Assembly: GCF_032393985.1 (NCBI RefSeq)
Contig: NZ_CP135918.1
Span: forward strand, 930,001-994,000
DNA: 64,000 bases
Source: Fischerella sp. JS2
Lineage (GTDB): Bacteria > Cyanobacteriota > Cyanobacteriia > Cyanobacteriales > Nostocaceae
Direction of reading: 5' to 3'
Numbering within the stretch: position 1 is the stretch's first letter; the number at the start of each line of letters is the position of its first letter. The position numbers and the translations under genes are program-made. The notes below the pieces were generated by a model. It made no database searches, was not told the DNA's origin, and saw only the letters and a program-made list of their open reading frames with translations. Of the stretch, positions 37,966 through 45,688 are shown piece after piece.

Positions 37966-38418
37966 TTACTTGGAAACGCGATAGGAACCCTCAACAGAAG
38001 ACGGATTACCGTTAGGGAAATCTACCTTGACGTTAATACTTTCCAGAGAAATATCGCCATCAATAAAGGGTTTAGGGGCAGTGACACCTTTTTGCATTGG
38101 TACAAAAGCTGTTACTTCCTCTGCGTCGATTTCAAATTCTATTTTTGCGACTACGGGTGAAACATTAAATGAGTACTCTAACTCATCAATTCCACATCCA
38201 GTAATTTCTGTGGTTTCACTGCTGACGCGGTCAAGGGTTGCCAAATCTGTCACTGGGCTACCAGTCCAGAGGTTTGTTTGGTATTGAGTTGAACATCCAT
38301 TCACATTTATATTTACGGTTAACTTGGCTGTTGGTTTGGATTCACAGCTTTGTACCAGTACACTCATTAACAGTAGTAATAACAGGTATAAACTCTTTGT
38401 AAAGGCAAATTGTTTCAA
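37966..38418 (-). CDS. Probable lipoprotein inside the phn operon
   Basis: The frame lies between phnD and phnC on the same strand. Starting at the TTG at 38418, the product (about 150 residues) has a short basic N-region, a Leu-rich core (LYLLLLLLMSVL) and VQSC, a possible lipobox Cys. A longer frame to 38514 adds 32 polar residues without a ribosome site. The mature part is beta-rich (KLTVNINVNGCSTQ, GCGIDELEYSFN) with paired cysteines and no recognised domain. The gene sits only 20 bases upstream of phnC. Its operon position suggests an accessory role in substrate capture, but that is an inference from location only. Confidence 0.55.
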   Translation of the reverse strand: MKQFAFTKSLYLLLLLLMSVLVQSCESKPTAKLTVNINVNGCSTQYQTNLWTGSPVTDLATLDRVSSETTEITGCGIDELEYSFNVSPVVAKIEFEIDAEEVTAFVPMQKGVTAPKPFIDGDISLESINVKVDFPNGNPSSVEGSYRVSK

Positions 38419-38563
38419 ATTTATATCTTGTAGCAATTTCTTCAAACCTTTTTCTGTATGCTCAATTTTTCCAATTTGATCAAATTGTGTTTCACTACTA
38501 ATAATTAAATTCAATTATAAAATTCTCTTTTCCAGAAATCTTTCTTCGCTCTGGAAATAACTT

Positions 38564-39469
38564 TTATTTTATTTTCCCAATTTCCCGACCGATTTCTTCA
38601 ATTTGTCTGTAGTTTTCATTCTGGGTAGGAATGAATTTACTTGCTTGTAATAGGTCGAGAATTTCCTTTTGTTCTGGCACTTTGGGGTCTAGTTTGAAGA
38701 AAGCAGCCTGAACTTTTTTGACAAAATCTTCACCGTAGCGTTGTTTGACCTGGGGGTTAATTACCCAATGGTAATCATAATAAGCAGGAGTACGCCAAAT
38801 AACTTCTACTTTATTTAAATCTACTTCTTTGGAATCGACACGTTTTGACCATACTTTTTCATTTACAGCACCGACTTCATAAGTTCCTGCTTCTACTAAT
38901 TTGATAGTTTTATCATGATCACCAGAAAAGCCTGGCTGACCTTTAAAATCTGTGAGTTTGACGCCAGCTTGTTCCAGAAAATATTGAGGCATTAACCGCC
39001 CGGAGGTAGAAGATTCGCTACCAAAGGTAAAGGTTTTGCCTTTGAGTTTTTGGAGATCGTTAGTATTTTGGAATGGTTGTAAACCTGTTTTTTTGTTGGC
39101 AATGAAAACACTATGGAATTTTTTATCTACATCCCGTTGCGCGATCGCTTCTGCACCTGGTACTTGCAATCTGGCTTGCACCCCAGTCAATCCGCCAAAC
39201 CATACTAAATCTAAGTCTCCCACCTTAAAGGCTGTGACTGCTGCGGTGTAATCAGTCACAGGTTTGTATTCTACAGGTACACCTAATTCTTGCTGTAAAT
39301 ACGCTGCTAGCTTGTTATACTGGCGCTGCAACTTCTCTGGATCTTGGTCGGGTATTGCACCTGTGACTAAGGGTTGGACTTTTTTTACACCAGTAGTTTG
39401 GGAAGCTTCAGAACAAGCTGTTAACGGGAGTAAGATTAGTAGTAATCCAGAGAACAAAACTTTTTTCAT
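38564..39469 (-). CDS. phnD: Phosphonate/phosphite ABC transporter substrate-binding lipoprotein
   Basis: The roughly 301-residue protein captures phosphonate or phosphite outside the inner membrane and hands it to PhnE. ATG at 39469 gives MKKVLFSGLLLILLPLTAC, an ideal lipoprotein signal with lipidated Cys19. Family motifs include GAIPDQDPEKLQRQYNKL, DLVWFGGLTGVQAR, TFTFGSESSTSGRLMPQYFL and YEVGAVNEKVW. A longer frame to 39523 adds unlikely residues before the signal. It is the first gene of phnD-lipoprotein-phnC-phnE, and the promoter should lie in the repeat-containing gap upstream. Phosphite versus phosphonate use cannot be told. Confidence 0.9.
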   Translation of the reverse strand: MKKVLFSGLLLILLPLTACSEASQTTGVKKVQPLVTGAIPDQDPEKLQRQYNKLAAYLQQELGVPVEYKPVTDYTAAVTAFKVGDLDLVWFGGLTGVQARLQVPGAEAIAQRDVDKKFHSVFIANKKTGLQPFQNTNDLQKLKGKTFTFGSESSTSGRLMPQYFLEQAGVKLTDFKGQPGFSGDHDKTIKLVEAGTYEVGAVNEKVWSKRVDSKEVDLNKVEVIWRTPAYYDYHWVINPQVKQRYGEDFVKKVQAAFFKLDPKVPEQKEILDLLQASKFIPTQNENYRQIEEIGREIGKIK

Positions 39470-39891
39470 TGCTTTTTGATCAAAAGTTGGATTTACGCTT
39501 GATGTGAATTGCAACCACAACACAATTTATTTTTGAGAATCGACCACCAATGCACACAGATGTACACAGATGTATTATTCTTTTCGCATTAGATGTGATT
39601 TTACAATTTCACCCCGGCAAATCTAACTACAAAATTTTACTGGTGATGAAAGCTATTTTGGTAACAATTATAAGTTAAGCGAGTGCGATCGCTCAATCCG
39701 GCATTGCTGAATTTGGTTCTGTGTTTGCATACATTTTTGTAATTAAATGCCAAATCCTTGTAGAGACTTAGCATTGCTACATCTCTACATACCCGTGAAT
39801 TGTAAATTCATATCTTGATTCAGCAACACCAGATGATGTAATTGACATGAGTTAAGATATAGGCGATGCTCGTTCATTTTGCTGTTGGCTT
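39470..39891. other. Intergenic region upstream of phnD
   Basis: About 420 bases. It contains short tandem ACACAGATGTACACAGATG repeats (about 39552-39572), related to the 48920-49079 element, and an imperfect palindrome with GTAGAGACTTAGCATTGCTAC (about 39761-39785). One single PhoB-like octamer (CTTAACTT on the minus strand, 39672-39679) is present without the required neighbours. Confidence 0.45.
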
Positions 39892-40230
39892 TTAGTCTGA
39901 TAAATTGGTTTCCATAGAAGGCAACAATTTCTCCATTTCCATTCTCTGTTCGGCGTTGCGTAAAAAATAACCATCCACCATCGCTTCACCTAGCAACATA
40001 CCCAAGGTTTCGCGGTTAGTAGCAATTAAGCCATTAAACTGTTCTGTAGTTAAGCTGTTCAACTTGTGCGTCACAGCTTGCATGATTAATTGCAAAGCAT
40101 CTTGGGAAACAGGCTTAGATAAATGAGTCAACACTTCTGGACTCATGGATTGGATGTATTGTGACAGTGAGTTATGACTATTCAATTCATTCTTAGAAGA
40201 GCCTTGATTCTGAGGAAATAAGTTGCTCAT
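39892..40230 (-). CDS. DUF760 family protein
   Basis: The 112-residue protein matches the cyanobacterial/plastid DUF760 family: LSQYIQSMSPEVLTHLSKPVS, then FNGLIATNRETLGMLLGEAM and DGYFLRNAEQRMEME. It is all helical and probably cytoplasmic. No enzymatic motif is present and the function is unknown in cyanobacteria; plant members have been linked to chloroplast protein turnover. ATG at 40230. The gene stands alone, with the M48 peptidase gene about 240 bases upstream on the same strand. Confidence 0.8.
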   Translation of the reverse strand: MSNLFPQNQGSSKNELNSHNSLSQYIQSMSPEVLTHLSKPVSQDALQLIMQAVTHKLNSLTTEQFNGLIATNRETLGMLLGEAMVDGYFLRNAEQRMEMEKLLPSMETNLSD

Positions 40231-40471
40231 ATCTCTTCAGCTTATAACAACATAATTTTTGGTTTCTAAAAATTAATCTATCAATTAAATGTATTTGGCT
40301 CTTGTCAGAATAACCGAAATGAAATAATCGGTTTCTACTAACGGCGATCGCACGCTTAGTAAATCTTGTGTAGGATGAGTTGTGGGCGGAAGCTATCACG
40401 CCGCCTAAAAAGTGGTGCGTAAGCTTCACACACCCGACTTACTTCCAATCACTAAGGGCTGTGAGCAATAT

Positions 40472-41347
40472 CTACCAGTTACGCCATCTACCGACAGTTT
40501 TTGACTCACTACCAAACTCTAACTTTGGATTTTGCAATAAGCTTTCATATTCTTTGCTACTTGCCCAACGGTCTATTTCTCGCGCCCGTAGTACTGGTAC
40601 TGGGTGGGTTAATTGTGCTGTCCGAGTTGCTTTGAGCATTTCGCCTAGTTCGGTTTTACTGATGTCATCGTAGGCGCGGGCTTGCTCAATAAAAGCATCT
40701 AGGTTAAGCTGTGGTGCGAGAGTTGGTGAACCACCACTTAACTTCATTAACACAGACATCACAGCTTTGGGATTTTGGGTTGCTAATAATGCGGCGCGAT
40801 CGCATGTAAATTCAGCACAACGTACCCATTCTAAAAGTTGTGCTTGGATTGCTTGGGCAATAACCGCACCAATATTAGGCAAAGTTGCTGCCGCCAAAAT
40901 TAATATATTTACTGGTGTCAGATAAACGCTGTGGTCACATTTAAGATGTCCGAGTTCATGGGCAATGACTGCTTGAGTCTCCTCTGGTGTGAGCATATCA
41001 ATTAAGGAAGTGTGCAGCACTACAAAAGGCTGCTTTCCCCGCATCGCAAAAGTATAAGCGTTCGGAGCCGGATGTTGTCTTATATACAACTGGGGTGGCT
41101 CCATATCTAAAATATGACAAGCTTCTAATAATAGTTTATGTAAATGCGGTAATTGGTTTTCACCTACCAAAATACTAGATGCAATGTTTTCCACATAAAA
41201 TAACTGCTCAGCCACTGGTCCCAAGAAATTTCGCACCATCATATCTATACCGGGAATCTGTTTTAGCGCTTTGGTTGCTTCTAGGTCTAGCGGGTGACGA
41301 AATGAATCGGCTTTCAGACCAATTAGCTGAGTTTTGGAGGATAACAT
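40472..41347 (-). CDS. M48 family zinc metallopeptidase
   Basis: The 291-residue protein is an M48 (Ste24/HtpX-like) peptidase. The zinc motif HELGH is at residues 130-134 (AVIAHELGHLKCDH), and the third ligand lies in the region with EFTCDRAALLAT (E of EFTCDRA). A central hydrophobic segment after the motif (VNILILAAATLPNIG) may contact the membrane. The role is probably membrane protein quality control. ATG at 41347. It is a single-gene unit; the following intergenic DNA is repeat-rich. Confidence 0.85.
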   Translation of the reverse strand: MLSSKTQLIGLKADSFRHPLDLEATKALKQIPGIDMMVRNFLGPVAEQLFYVENIASSILVGENQLPHLHKLLLEACHILDMEPPQLYIRQHPAPNAYTFAMRGKQPFVVLHTSLIDMLTPEETQAVIAHELGHLKCDHSVYLTPVNILILAAATLPNIGAVIAQAIQAQLLEWVRCAEFTCDRAALLATQNPKAVMSVLMKLSGGSPTLAPQLNLDAFIEQARAYDDISKTELGEMLKATRTAQLTHPVPVLRAREIDRWASSKEYESLLQNPKLEFGSESKTVGRWRNW

Positions 41348-41474
41348 AGCAAAGCAAGTTGGAAGTAGTGAGGTTGTAATGGAGTTGGTTTGATACCAGC
41401 CCTACAAAGCCTAGTATAGCGAGAAGAATTATTAGTTGTTAGTTGTTATTTGTTTGTTGTTTGTTGTTTGTGGT

Positions 41475-41530
41475 GAGTGGTTATTGGTGAGTGGTTATTG
41501 GTGAGTGGTTATTGGTTAGTGGTTATTGGT
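41475..41530. repeat. 14-bp tandem repeat array
   Basis: Four consecutive copies of GAGTGGTTATTGGT (the fourth begins TAG). The unit is two heptamers, the form of the short tandemly repeated repetitive sequences known from heterocystous cyanobacteria. It is not CRISPR: there are no spacers. Confidence 0.85.
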
Positions 41531-41561
41531 TAGTGGTTAAAAATTTAGCAACCAATAACTA

Positions 41562-41689
41562 ATACCAATTTGAAAAAAGAATACAACACATGGATTATAT
41601 AAGACCCCACCCCAACCCTCCCCTTTCCAAGGGGAGGGTGGGGTTAGGCGGGTGGGGTTATCTGTCGCAAACATTATTTGAATTGGTAT
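41562..41689. mobile_element. 128-bp MITE-like element, copy 2
   Basis: The second copy of the element at 10343-10470, in reverse orientation and with the same length and 9-bp ends (ATACCAATT and AATTGGTAT). The inner GC-rich hairpin with CCCTCCCC and GGGGAGGG is kept. Two distant copies of equal size show that the element has moved or been copied. Confidence 0.7.
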
Positions 41690-41754
41690 AACTACTAATG
41701 TACAGACACAATTAATCGCGTCTCTACCAACCAACAACCAACCATCAACCTAAT

Positions 41755-41784
41755 GTACAGACGCGAGGAACATCGCGTCTGTAC
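41755..41784. repeat. 30-bp palindromic dispersed repeat
   Basis: GTACAGACGCGA and TCGCGTCTGTAC form a perfect 12-bp stem with a 6-base loop. The same repeat, in either orientation or with small changes, is at 20116-20145, 43360-43389 and 44520-44549; shorter relatives are at 33351, 41700 and 47152. Confidence 0.85.
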
Positions 41785-43157
41785 TAACTATTAACCAAAG
41801 GATTGATAGTGCTAGGGGCAATTTCTGTTTTTACCTCTGAACAAGGTAAACGTTGGATTTTTGCTCCTAACTCCTGTAATTTGAGATCAAGGCGATCATA
41901 GCCGCGATCAAGGTAGCGCAGTCCTTGAATAGTGGTTTTACCATCTGCTGCCAAACCGGCGACAACTAAAGCTGCTGCGGCTCGTAAATCAGTGCCAATC
42001 ACGGGTGCGCCAGATAACAACGGTACTCCCCGTACAAAGGCAGTGTTACCCTTAACACGAATGTCTGCCCCCAAGCGATTTAACTCTGAGGCATGACGCA
42101 GACGGTTTTCAAATACGGTTTCATTAATGAGACTATCGCCTTCTGCGATCGCAAGCAAAGCCATGAACGGCGCTTGCATGTCCGTAGGAAAGCCGGGATG
42201 GGGCATGGTTTCAATGTCTGCGGCTATCAGTCTTTCGGATTTGAGGACACGTAAGCAGTCTGGTGTTTCTTCAACCACACTCACGCCAATCTCCCGCAAT
42301 TTGGAAATCACTGGTACCAGATGGTCTGGGGCTACTGGCGAGAGAAGCAGTTCGGAACGGGTTATTGCCCCCGCCACTAGAAAAGTTCCTGCTTCAATGC
42401 GGTCAGGTATAATACTATACTCTGTAGAATGTAATTTGGGAACACCGTCGATTATAATCGTACTCGTTCCTGCACCTTGAATTTTTGCCCCCATCGCAAT
42501 ACAGAAATTTGCCAAATCCACAACTTCTGGTTCACGGGCGGCGTTTTCGATGATTGTTTCACCTTCTGCCAGAGTTGCTGCCATCATCAGCGTTTCTGTG
42601 GCTCCCACACTGGGAATATCTAGGTAGATTTTTGCTCCCTTCAGGCGGCGGTTTTTGCCAGGGACGTAGGCATTACAAATGCCATGCTCAATTTGTACCT
42701 CGGCTCCCATTGCTTGTAGTCCGCGCACATGGAGATCCACTGGTCTGGCCCCAATGGCACAACCCCCTGGTAATGGCATCTGCGCTACTCCTAAGCGCGC
42801 TAGGATAGGGCCGATCGCAAAAAAACTGGCTCGCAACTGGGTAACTAGTTCGTAAGGAGCTTTGGATGAAGTAATTTCACTAGCATTTACGTCTAAAAAA
42901 TCACCATTTTGCTGTAAACGAACACCTAAAGCTGACAATACCTGACCCATCCGCTCTACATCCGCTAACAAAGGTACGTTACGGATGTGACAGTCTCCCG
43001 AACACAGCAAGGCTCCAGCCATAATTACTAGTGCTGAATTTTTTGCCCCACTGATTTTGACATGGCCTTGCAACGGATACCCACCACAGATCTGCAAGAC
43101 TGAGGAGTCTGCAACAGATGACAATTTAGCATCTGGTAAGCTGCTAGAAGGATTAAT
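41784..43157 (-). CDS. murA: UDP-N-acetylglucosamine 1-carboxyvinyltransferase
   Basis: MurA transfers enolpyruvate from PEP to UDP-GlcNAc, the first committed step of peptidoglycan synthesis, in the cytoplasm. The [18 protein letters not shown] segment and the active-site Cys (Cys138 counted from the TTG at 43172, in [15 protein letters not shown]) are clear, as are GVPLLSG and [11 protein letters not shown]. The start is uncertain. TTG at 43172 has the ribosome-like GGAGGG inside its first codons, whereas an ATT at 43157 is correctly spaced from it. I give the ATT as the end because of this site, but TTG remains possible. The stop lies among repeats. Confidence 0.9.
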   Translation of the reverse strand: MNPSSSLPDAKLSSVADSSVLQICGGYPLQGHVKISGAKNSALVIMAGALLCSGDCHIRNVPLLADVERMGQVLSALGVRLQQNGDFLDVNASEITSSKAPYELVTQLRASFFAIGPILARLGVAQMPLPGGCAIGARPVDLHVRGLQAMGAEVQIEHGICNAYVPGKNRRLKGAKIYLDIPSVGATETLMMAATLAEGETIIENAAREPEVVDLANFCIAMGAKIQGAGTSTIIIDGVPKLHSTEYSIIPDRIEAGTFLVAGAITRSELLLSPVAPDHLVPVISKLREIGVSVVEETPDCLRVLKSERLIAADIETMPHPGFPTDMQAPFMALLAIAEGDSLINETVFENRLRHASELNRLGADIRVKGNTAFVRGVPLLSGAPVIGTDLRAAAALVVAGLAADGKTTIQGLRYLDRGYDRLDLKLQELGAKIQRLPCSEVKTEIAPSTINPLVNS

Positions 43158-43504
43158 AAGCCTACCCTCCAAAAAACTATAAATTTTACAAATTTTAAGT
43201 TGGTTTTGATTCTACAGGAAAGATTTAATTTGTCCACATGCTTGCATCACATCTGCAAGTAGATTTCTGGCACGAGTCGGGGAGGTGGGGAGTGTGAGGA
43301 GTGGGAAGAGTGTGAGGAGTGGGAAGAGTGTGAGGAATAAGCAACCATCAACTACTAATGTACAGACGCGATGTTCCTCGCGTCTCTACTAACCACTAAC
43401 CAATGACAGATGACAATTAACCATTGACCACCAACAAAAATTATTAGTTGACACCTATGAAAAATGTAGTAATAATAGAAAACGGTCATTACACAACTTC
43501 GCAA
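43158..43504. other. Intergenic gap between murA and tRNA-Leu
   Basis: About 350 bases. It contains GGGGAGTGTGAGGAGTGGGAAG tracts (43282-43336), the 30-bp palindromic repeat (43360-43389) and the tRNA promoter near its right end. No protein gene. Confidence 0.55.
43448..43475 (+). promoter_or_regulatory. Promoter of tRNA-Leu
   Basis: TTGACA at 43448-43453 and TAATAA at 43470-43475 with a 16-base spacer, about 30 bases upstream of the tRNA 5' end. The -35 is perfect. Confidence 0.55.
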
Positions 43505-43587
43505 GCGGAACTGGCGGAATTGGCAGACGCGCTAGATTCAGGTTCTAGTGCCCACAAGGCTTCCGGGTTCAAGTCCCGGGTTCCGCA
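43505..43587 (+). tRNA. tRNA-Leu (anticodon CAG)
   Basis: The 83-base gene folds as a class II tRNA. The acceptor stem is GCGGAAC paired with GTTCCGC and discriminator A. The anticodon stem CTAGA/TCTAG holds the loop TTCAGGT with anticodon CAG, so it reads CUG. A long variable arm (about TGCCCACAAGGCT) and a GGGTTCAAGTCCC T-arm follow. The terminal CCA is not encoded. A TTGACA promoter lies upstream. Confidence 0.93.
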
Positions 43588-43656
43588 TCTAAAATTTAAG
43601 GGATAAAAGATGAAGGATAAAGTTTCAGCCTTCATCCTTGATAGTTCATCCTTCTT

Positions 43657-44436
43657 ATGTTGACGAGTTTACAGAATTCTTTAGTTAAGCAAATTAGAAA
43701 ACTCCACGCTGCTAAGGAACGGCATAAGCAGCAATTGTTCCTACTGGAGGGAACACACTTGTTGGAGGAAGCTTGTGCAGTAAATTATCCGCTTGCAGTG
43801 GTGTGTTGTACCCAACAGTGGCAAATATCCCATCCGATGTTATGGGAAGAGGCTTGTCAAAAGAGCGATCGCACAGAAATTGTCAGTGAAGAAGTGATGG
43901 CGACGATCGCTACCACAGTGCAACCAGATGGAGTTGTGGCGCTAGCGAAACGGGATGTCTCTCCAACTCCCATACCATTTACTGGTGTGGTATTGGCCCT
44001 AGAAACAGTGCAAGATCCTGGTAATTTGGGTACAATTATTCGCGCTGCGGCGGCGGCTGGGGCAAGTGGGTTGTGGCTCAGTACAGATAGTGTAGATTTA
44101 GATAATCCTAAGGTATTACGAGCTACTGCTGGACAATGGTTCCGTCTGCCGATGGCAGTAAGTCCAGATTTAAAAGCGACACTCATGCAAGCTAAACAGG
44201 CGGGAATGCAAGTGATCGCCACCCTGCCGAGTGCAACTTTAACTTACTGGGAAGTAGACTGGCATCAGCCAAGTTTAATTTTATTAGGGAATGAAGGTGC
44301 TGGTTTGTCAACAGAATTAGCTGCAATGGCAGATACAAGCGTAAAAATTCCTCTCAATCCTGGAGTAGAGTCACTGAATGTAGCGATCGCATCTGCATTG
44401 ATGTTATACGAAGCGCGAAGACAGAGAGGGGAGTAG
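43657..44436 (+). CDS. TrmH/SpoU-family RNA 2'-O-methyltransferase
   Basis: The 259-residue enzyme methylates ribose 2'-OH in rRNA or tRNA using SAM. Its C-terminal knotted domain shows the three family motifs: NLGTIIRAAAAAGASG (motif 1), ILLGNEGAGL (motif 2) and SLNVAIASALMLYEARRQ (motif 3). The N-terminal part (LHAAKERHKQQLFLLEGTHL) is the usual RNA-binding domain. Starting ATG 43657. It lies directly downstream of tRNA-Leu on the same strand, about 70 bases from it. Which RNA it methylates is not predictable. Confidence 0.87.
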   Translation: MLTSLQNSLVKQIRKLHAAKERHKQQLFLLEGTHLLEEACAVNYPLAVVCCTQQWQISHPMLWEEACQKSDRTEIVSEEVMATIATTVQPDGVVALAKRDVSPTPIPFTGVVLALETVQDPGNLGTIIRAAAAAGASGLWLSTDSVDLDNPKVLRATAGQWFRLPMAVSPDLKATLMQAKQAGMQVIATLPSATLTYWEVDWHQPSLILLGNEGAGLSTELAAMADTSVKIPLNPGVESLNVAIASALMLYEARRQRGE

Positions 44437-44576
44437 GGAGGTGGGGAGGTGGGGAAGGTGGGGAGTATGAGGGGTGTGAGGGGTAGTAAGCAATCAACTA
44501 CCAACAATTAACTAATAATGTACAGACGCGATGTTCCTCGCGTCTGTACTAACTACTAACCAATGACCATTGACAA

Positions 44577-44816
44577 TTAACTTTTTCCTCTTTGCTGCAA
44601 ATATTGCTCGATATCAGCAACTGCGTCTTCCCATACATCTAAATCAATGATTGAGGAACTTTCGGCTATTTGGCGATCGCTTTCATGATTACTGGGGGAT
44701 TGGGGTGTCTCTTCTATTTGTGTAGAATCATCTTGTAAAATTTGTTGCAGTTGGTCTAGGGATTTTTGAAACTCTTGATCAGCGACGCGGCGCTGTTGAT
44801 GCTGATTTTGCTCCAT
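44577..44816 (-). CDS. Small hypothetical acidic protein
   Basis: The 79-residue product is polar and acidic, with Gln-rich heptads at the start (KSLDQLQQILQDD) and a C-terminal helix (WEDAVADIEQYLQQRG). No domain is recognised. It starts with ATG at 44816 and lies 26 bases downstream of the end of the ThiF-like gene (44843) on the same strand, so the two probably share a transcript. Conservation near ThiF genes would support a joint role; that is unverified. Confidence 0.5.
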   Translation of the reverse strand: MEQNQHQQRRVADQEFQKSLDQLQQILQDDSTQIEETPQSPSNHESDRQIAESSSIIDLDVWEDAVADIEQYLQQRGKS

Positions 44817-44842
44817 AATTTAATTCCCAATCTGTACTAACT

Positions 44843-45484
44843 TTATACGTTAAAAGGCTGAACGGCAAAATCAGCTAAGGTAACAGTAAAACTCTGCTGC
44901 TTCCCTGTAGCTACAAAATTAACGATAACTTCACAAGCAACTGCTACTGCGAGGATAACTAAGTTGCGTGCCAGGGGGTAGTCGCAGATATCATCATTAG
45001 CAGGTGAAGGTACACGATAAATTTGGTTCCAGATGATTTCTGCATAATCTGAAGCTAAACCTACATGCAGACAAGGTATCTGAGAATTAGTAGAGTAATC
45101 AAACACAGCTTGTCGGCTGCTGCTGTTATCAAAGGTGTCAATAATCAAAGCACTATCTGCTAATAATTGTCCTGCATTGGCTGATGTTAATTCTTTCGGA
45201 CGCCCATCGACTGTGACACCCAAAGCACGGTAAAGATTATTGGTGAGGATTTTGGCTTTATATGCGCCAACATCGGAACGGTAGTAAGGTTGAGTAGAAA
45301 GGTTACGTTCCTCAACTCTGTCTCTATCTATTACCCGCAACTTGCCAAAACCGGAACGGGCTAGATTTTCAGTGATATTTGCACCCAAAGCCCCAGCACC
45401 ACAAATGGTAATGGAGAAGTCCCGCAGTTTATGCATTAGTGCTGGTGTGCGTTGCAATTGTTCGTGAAAAAAGGCATTAGTCAT
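44843..45484 (-). CDS. ThiF/HesA/MoeB-family adenylyltransferase-like protein
   Basis: The 213-residue protein has the Rossmann fold of E1-like activating enzymes, which adenylate the C-terminus of small sulfur-carrier or ubiquitin-like proteins. The nucleotide loop is GAGALGANI (about 29-37), followed by KLRVIDRDRVEERNLSTQPYY and the basic PKELTSANAGQ. No CxxC zinc pairs are visible; only isolated Cys are present (DDICDYP). The protein is shorter than MoeB or ThiF, so it may be a minimal, non-canonical activator. No carrier-protein gene is adjacent, unless the 79-residue neighbour is its partner. ATG at 45484. Confidence 0.75.
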   Translation of the reverse strand: MTNAFFHEQLQRTPALMHKLRDFSITICGAGALGANITENLARSGFGKLRVIDRDRVEERNLSTQPYYRSDVGAYKAKILTNNLYRALGVTVDGRPKELTSANAGQLLADSALIIDTFDNSSSRQAVFDYSTNSQIPCLHVGLASDYAEIIWNQIYRVPSPANDDICDYPLARNLVILAVAVACEVIVNFVATGKQQSFTVTLADFAVQPFNV

Positions 45485-45688
45485 TTGCTAACAGGATTTT
45501 AGATTTTGGGTATAACTCACCACCATCTACTATAAGGGCGTAAAGCTTTGTATCTCTGAATAAATTATGAATTAAATTGTCTGGTATTTTTACCCAGGAT
45601 TCGCTAAACTCACAGGATTAAATCAGTCAACAGTGAACAGTGATCAAGATAACTGATAACTGATAACTGTTAAATTGCCGATTAGGAT

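Larger units (their letters stand above)
41348..41783. repeat. Repeat-rich intergenic region with MITE copy 2
   Basis: The 436-base gap is almost all repeat: GTTGTTTGTTGTTT tracts, the 14-bp tandem array at 41475-41530, the 128-bp MITE-like copy (41562-41689), two palindromic 30-bp type repeats (41700-41727 and 41755-41784) and heptamer ACCAACCAACAACC tracts. No gene. Confidence 0.7.

Noticed and set aside
39672-39679. Possible Pho box before phnD (CTTAACTT on the minus strand)
   Set aside because: Only one unit fits; the positions 11 bases to either side do not, so it is not a credible Pho box although the operon would make sense.
41475-41530. Tandem repeats that could be taken for a CRISPR array
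   Set aside because: Copies are directly adjacent without spacers and are 14 bases long, so they are short tandem repeats. No cas gene is in the window.
43282-43336. GTGTGAGGAGTG tracts as possible Yfr1-type small RNA motif (ACTCCTCACAC on the other strand)
   Set aside because: The motif occurs inside repetitive G-rich tracts at several places without the Yfr1 flanking stem-loops, so it is taken as repeat sequence.
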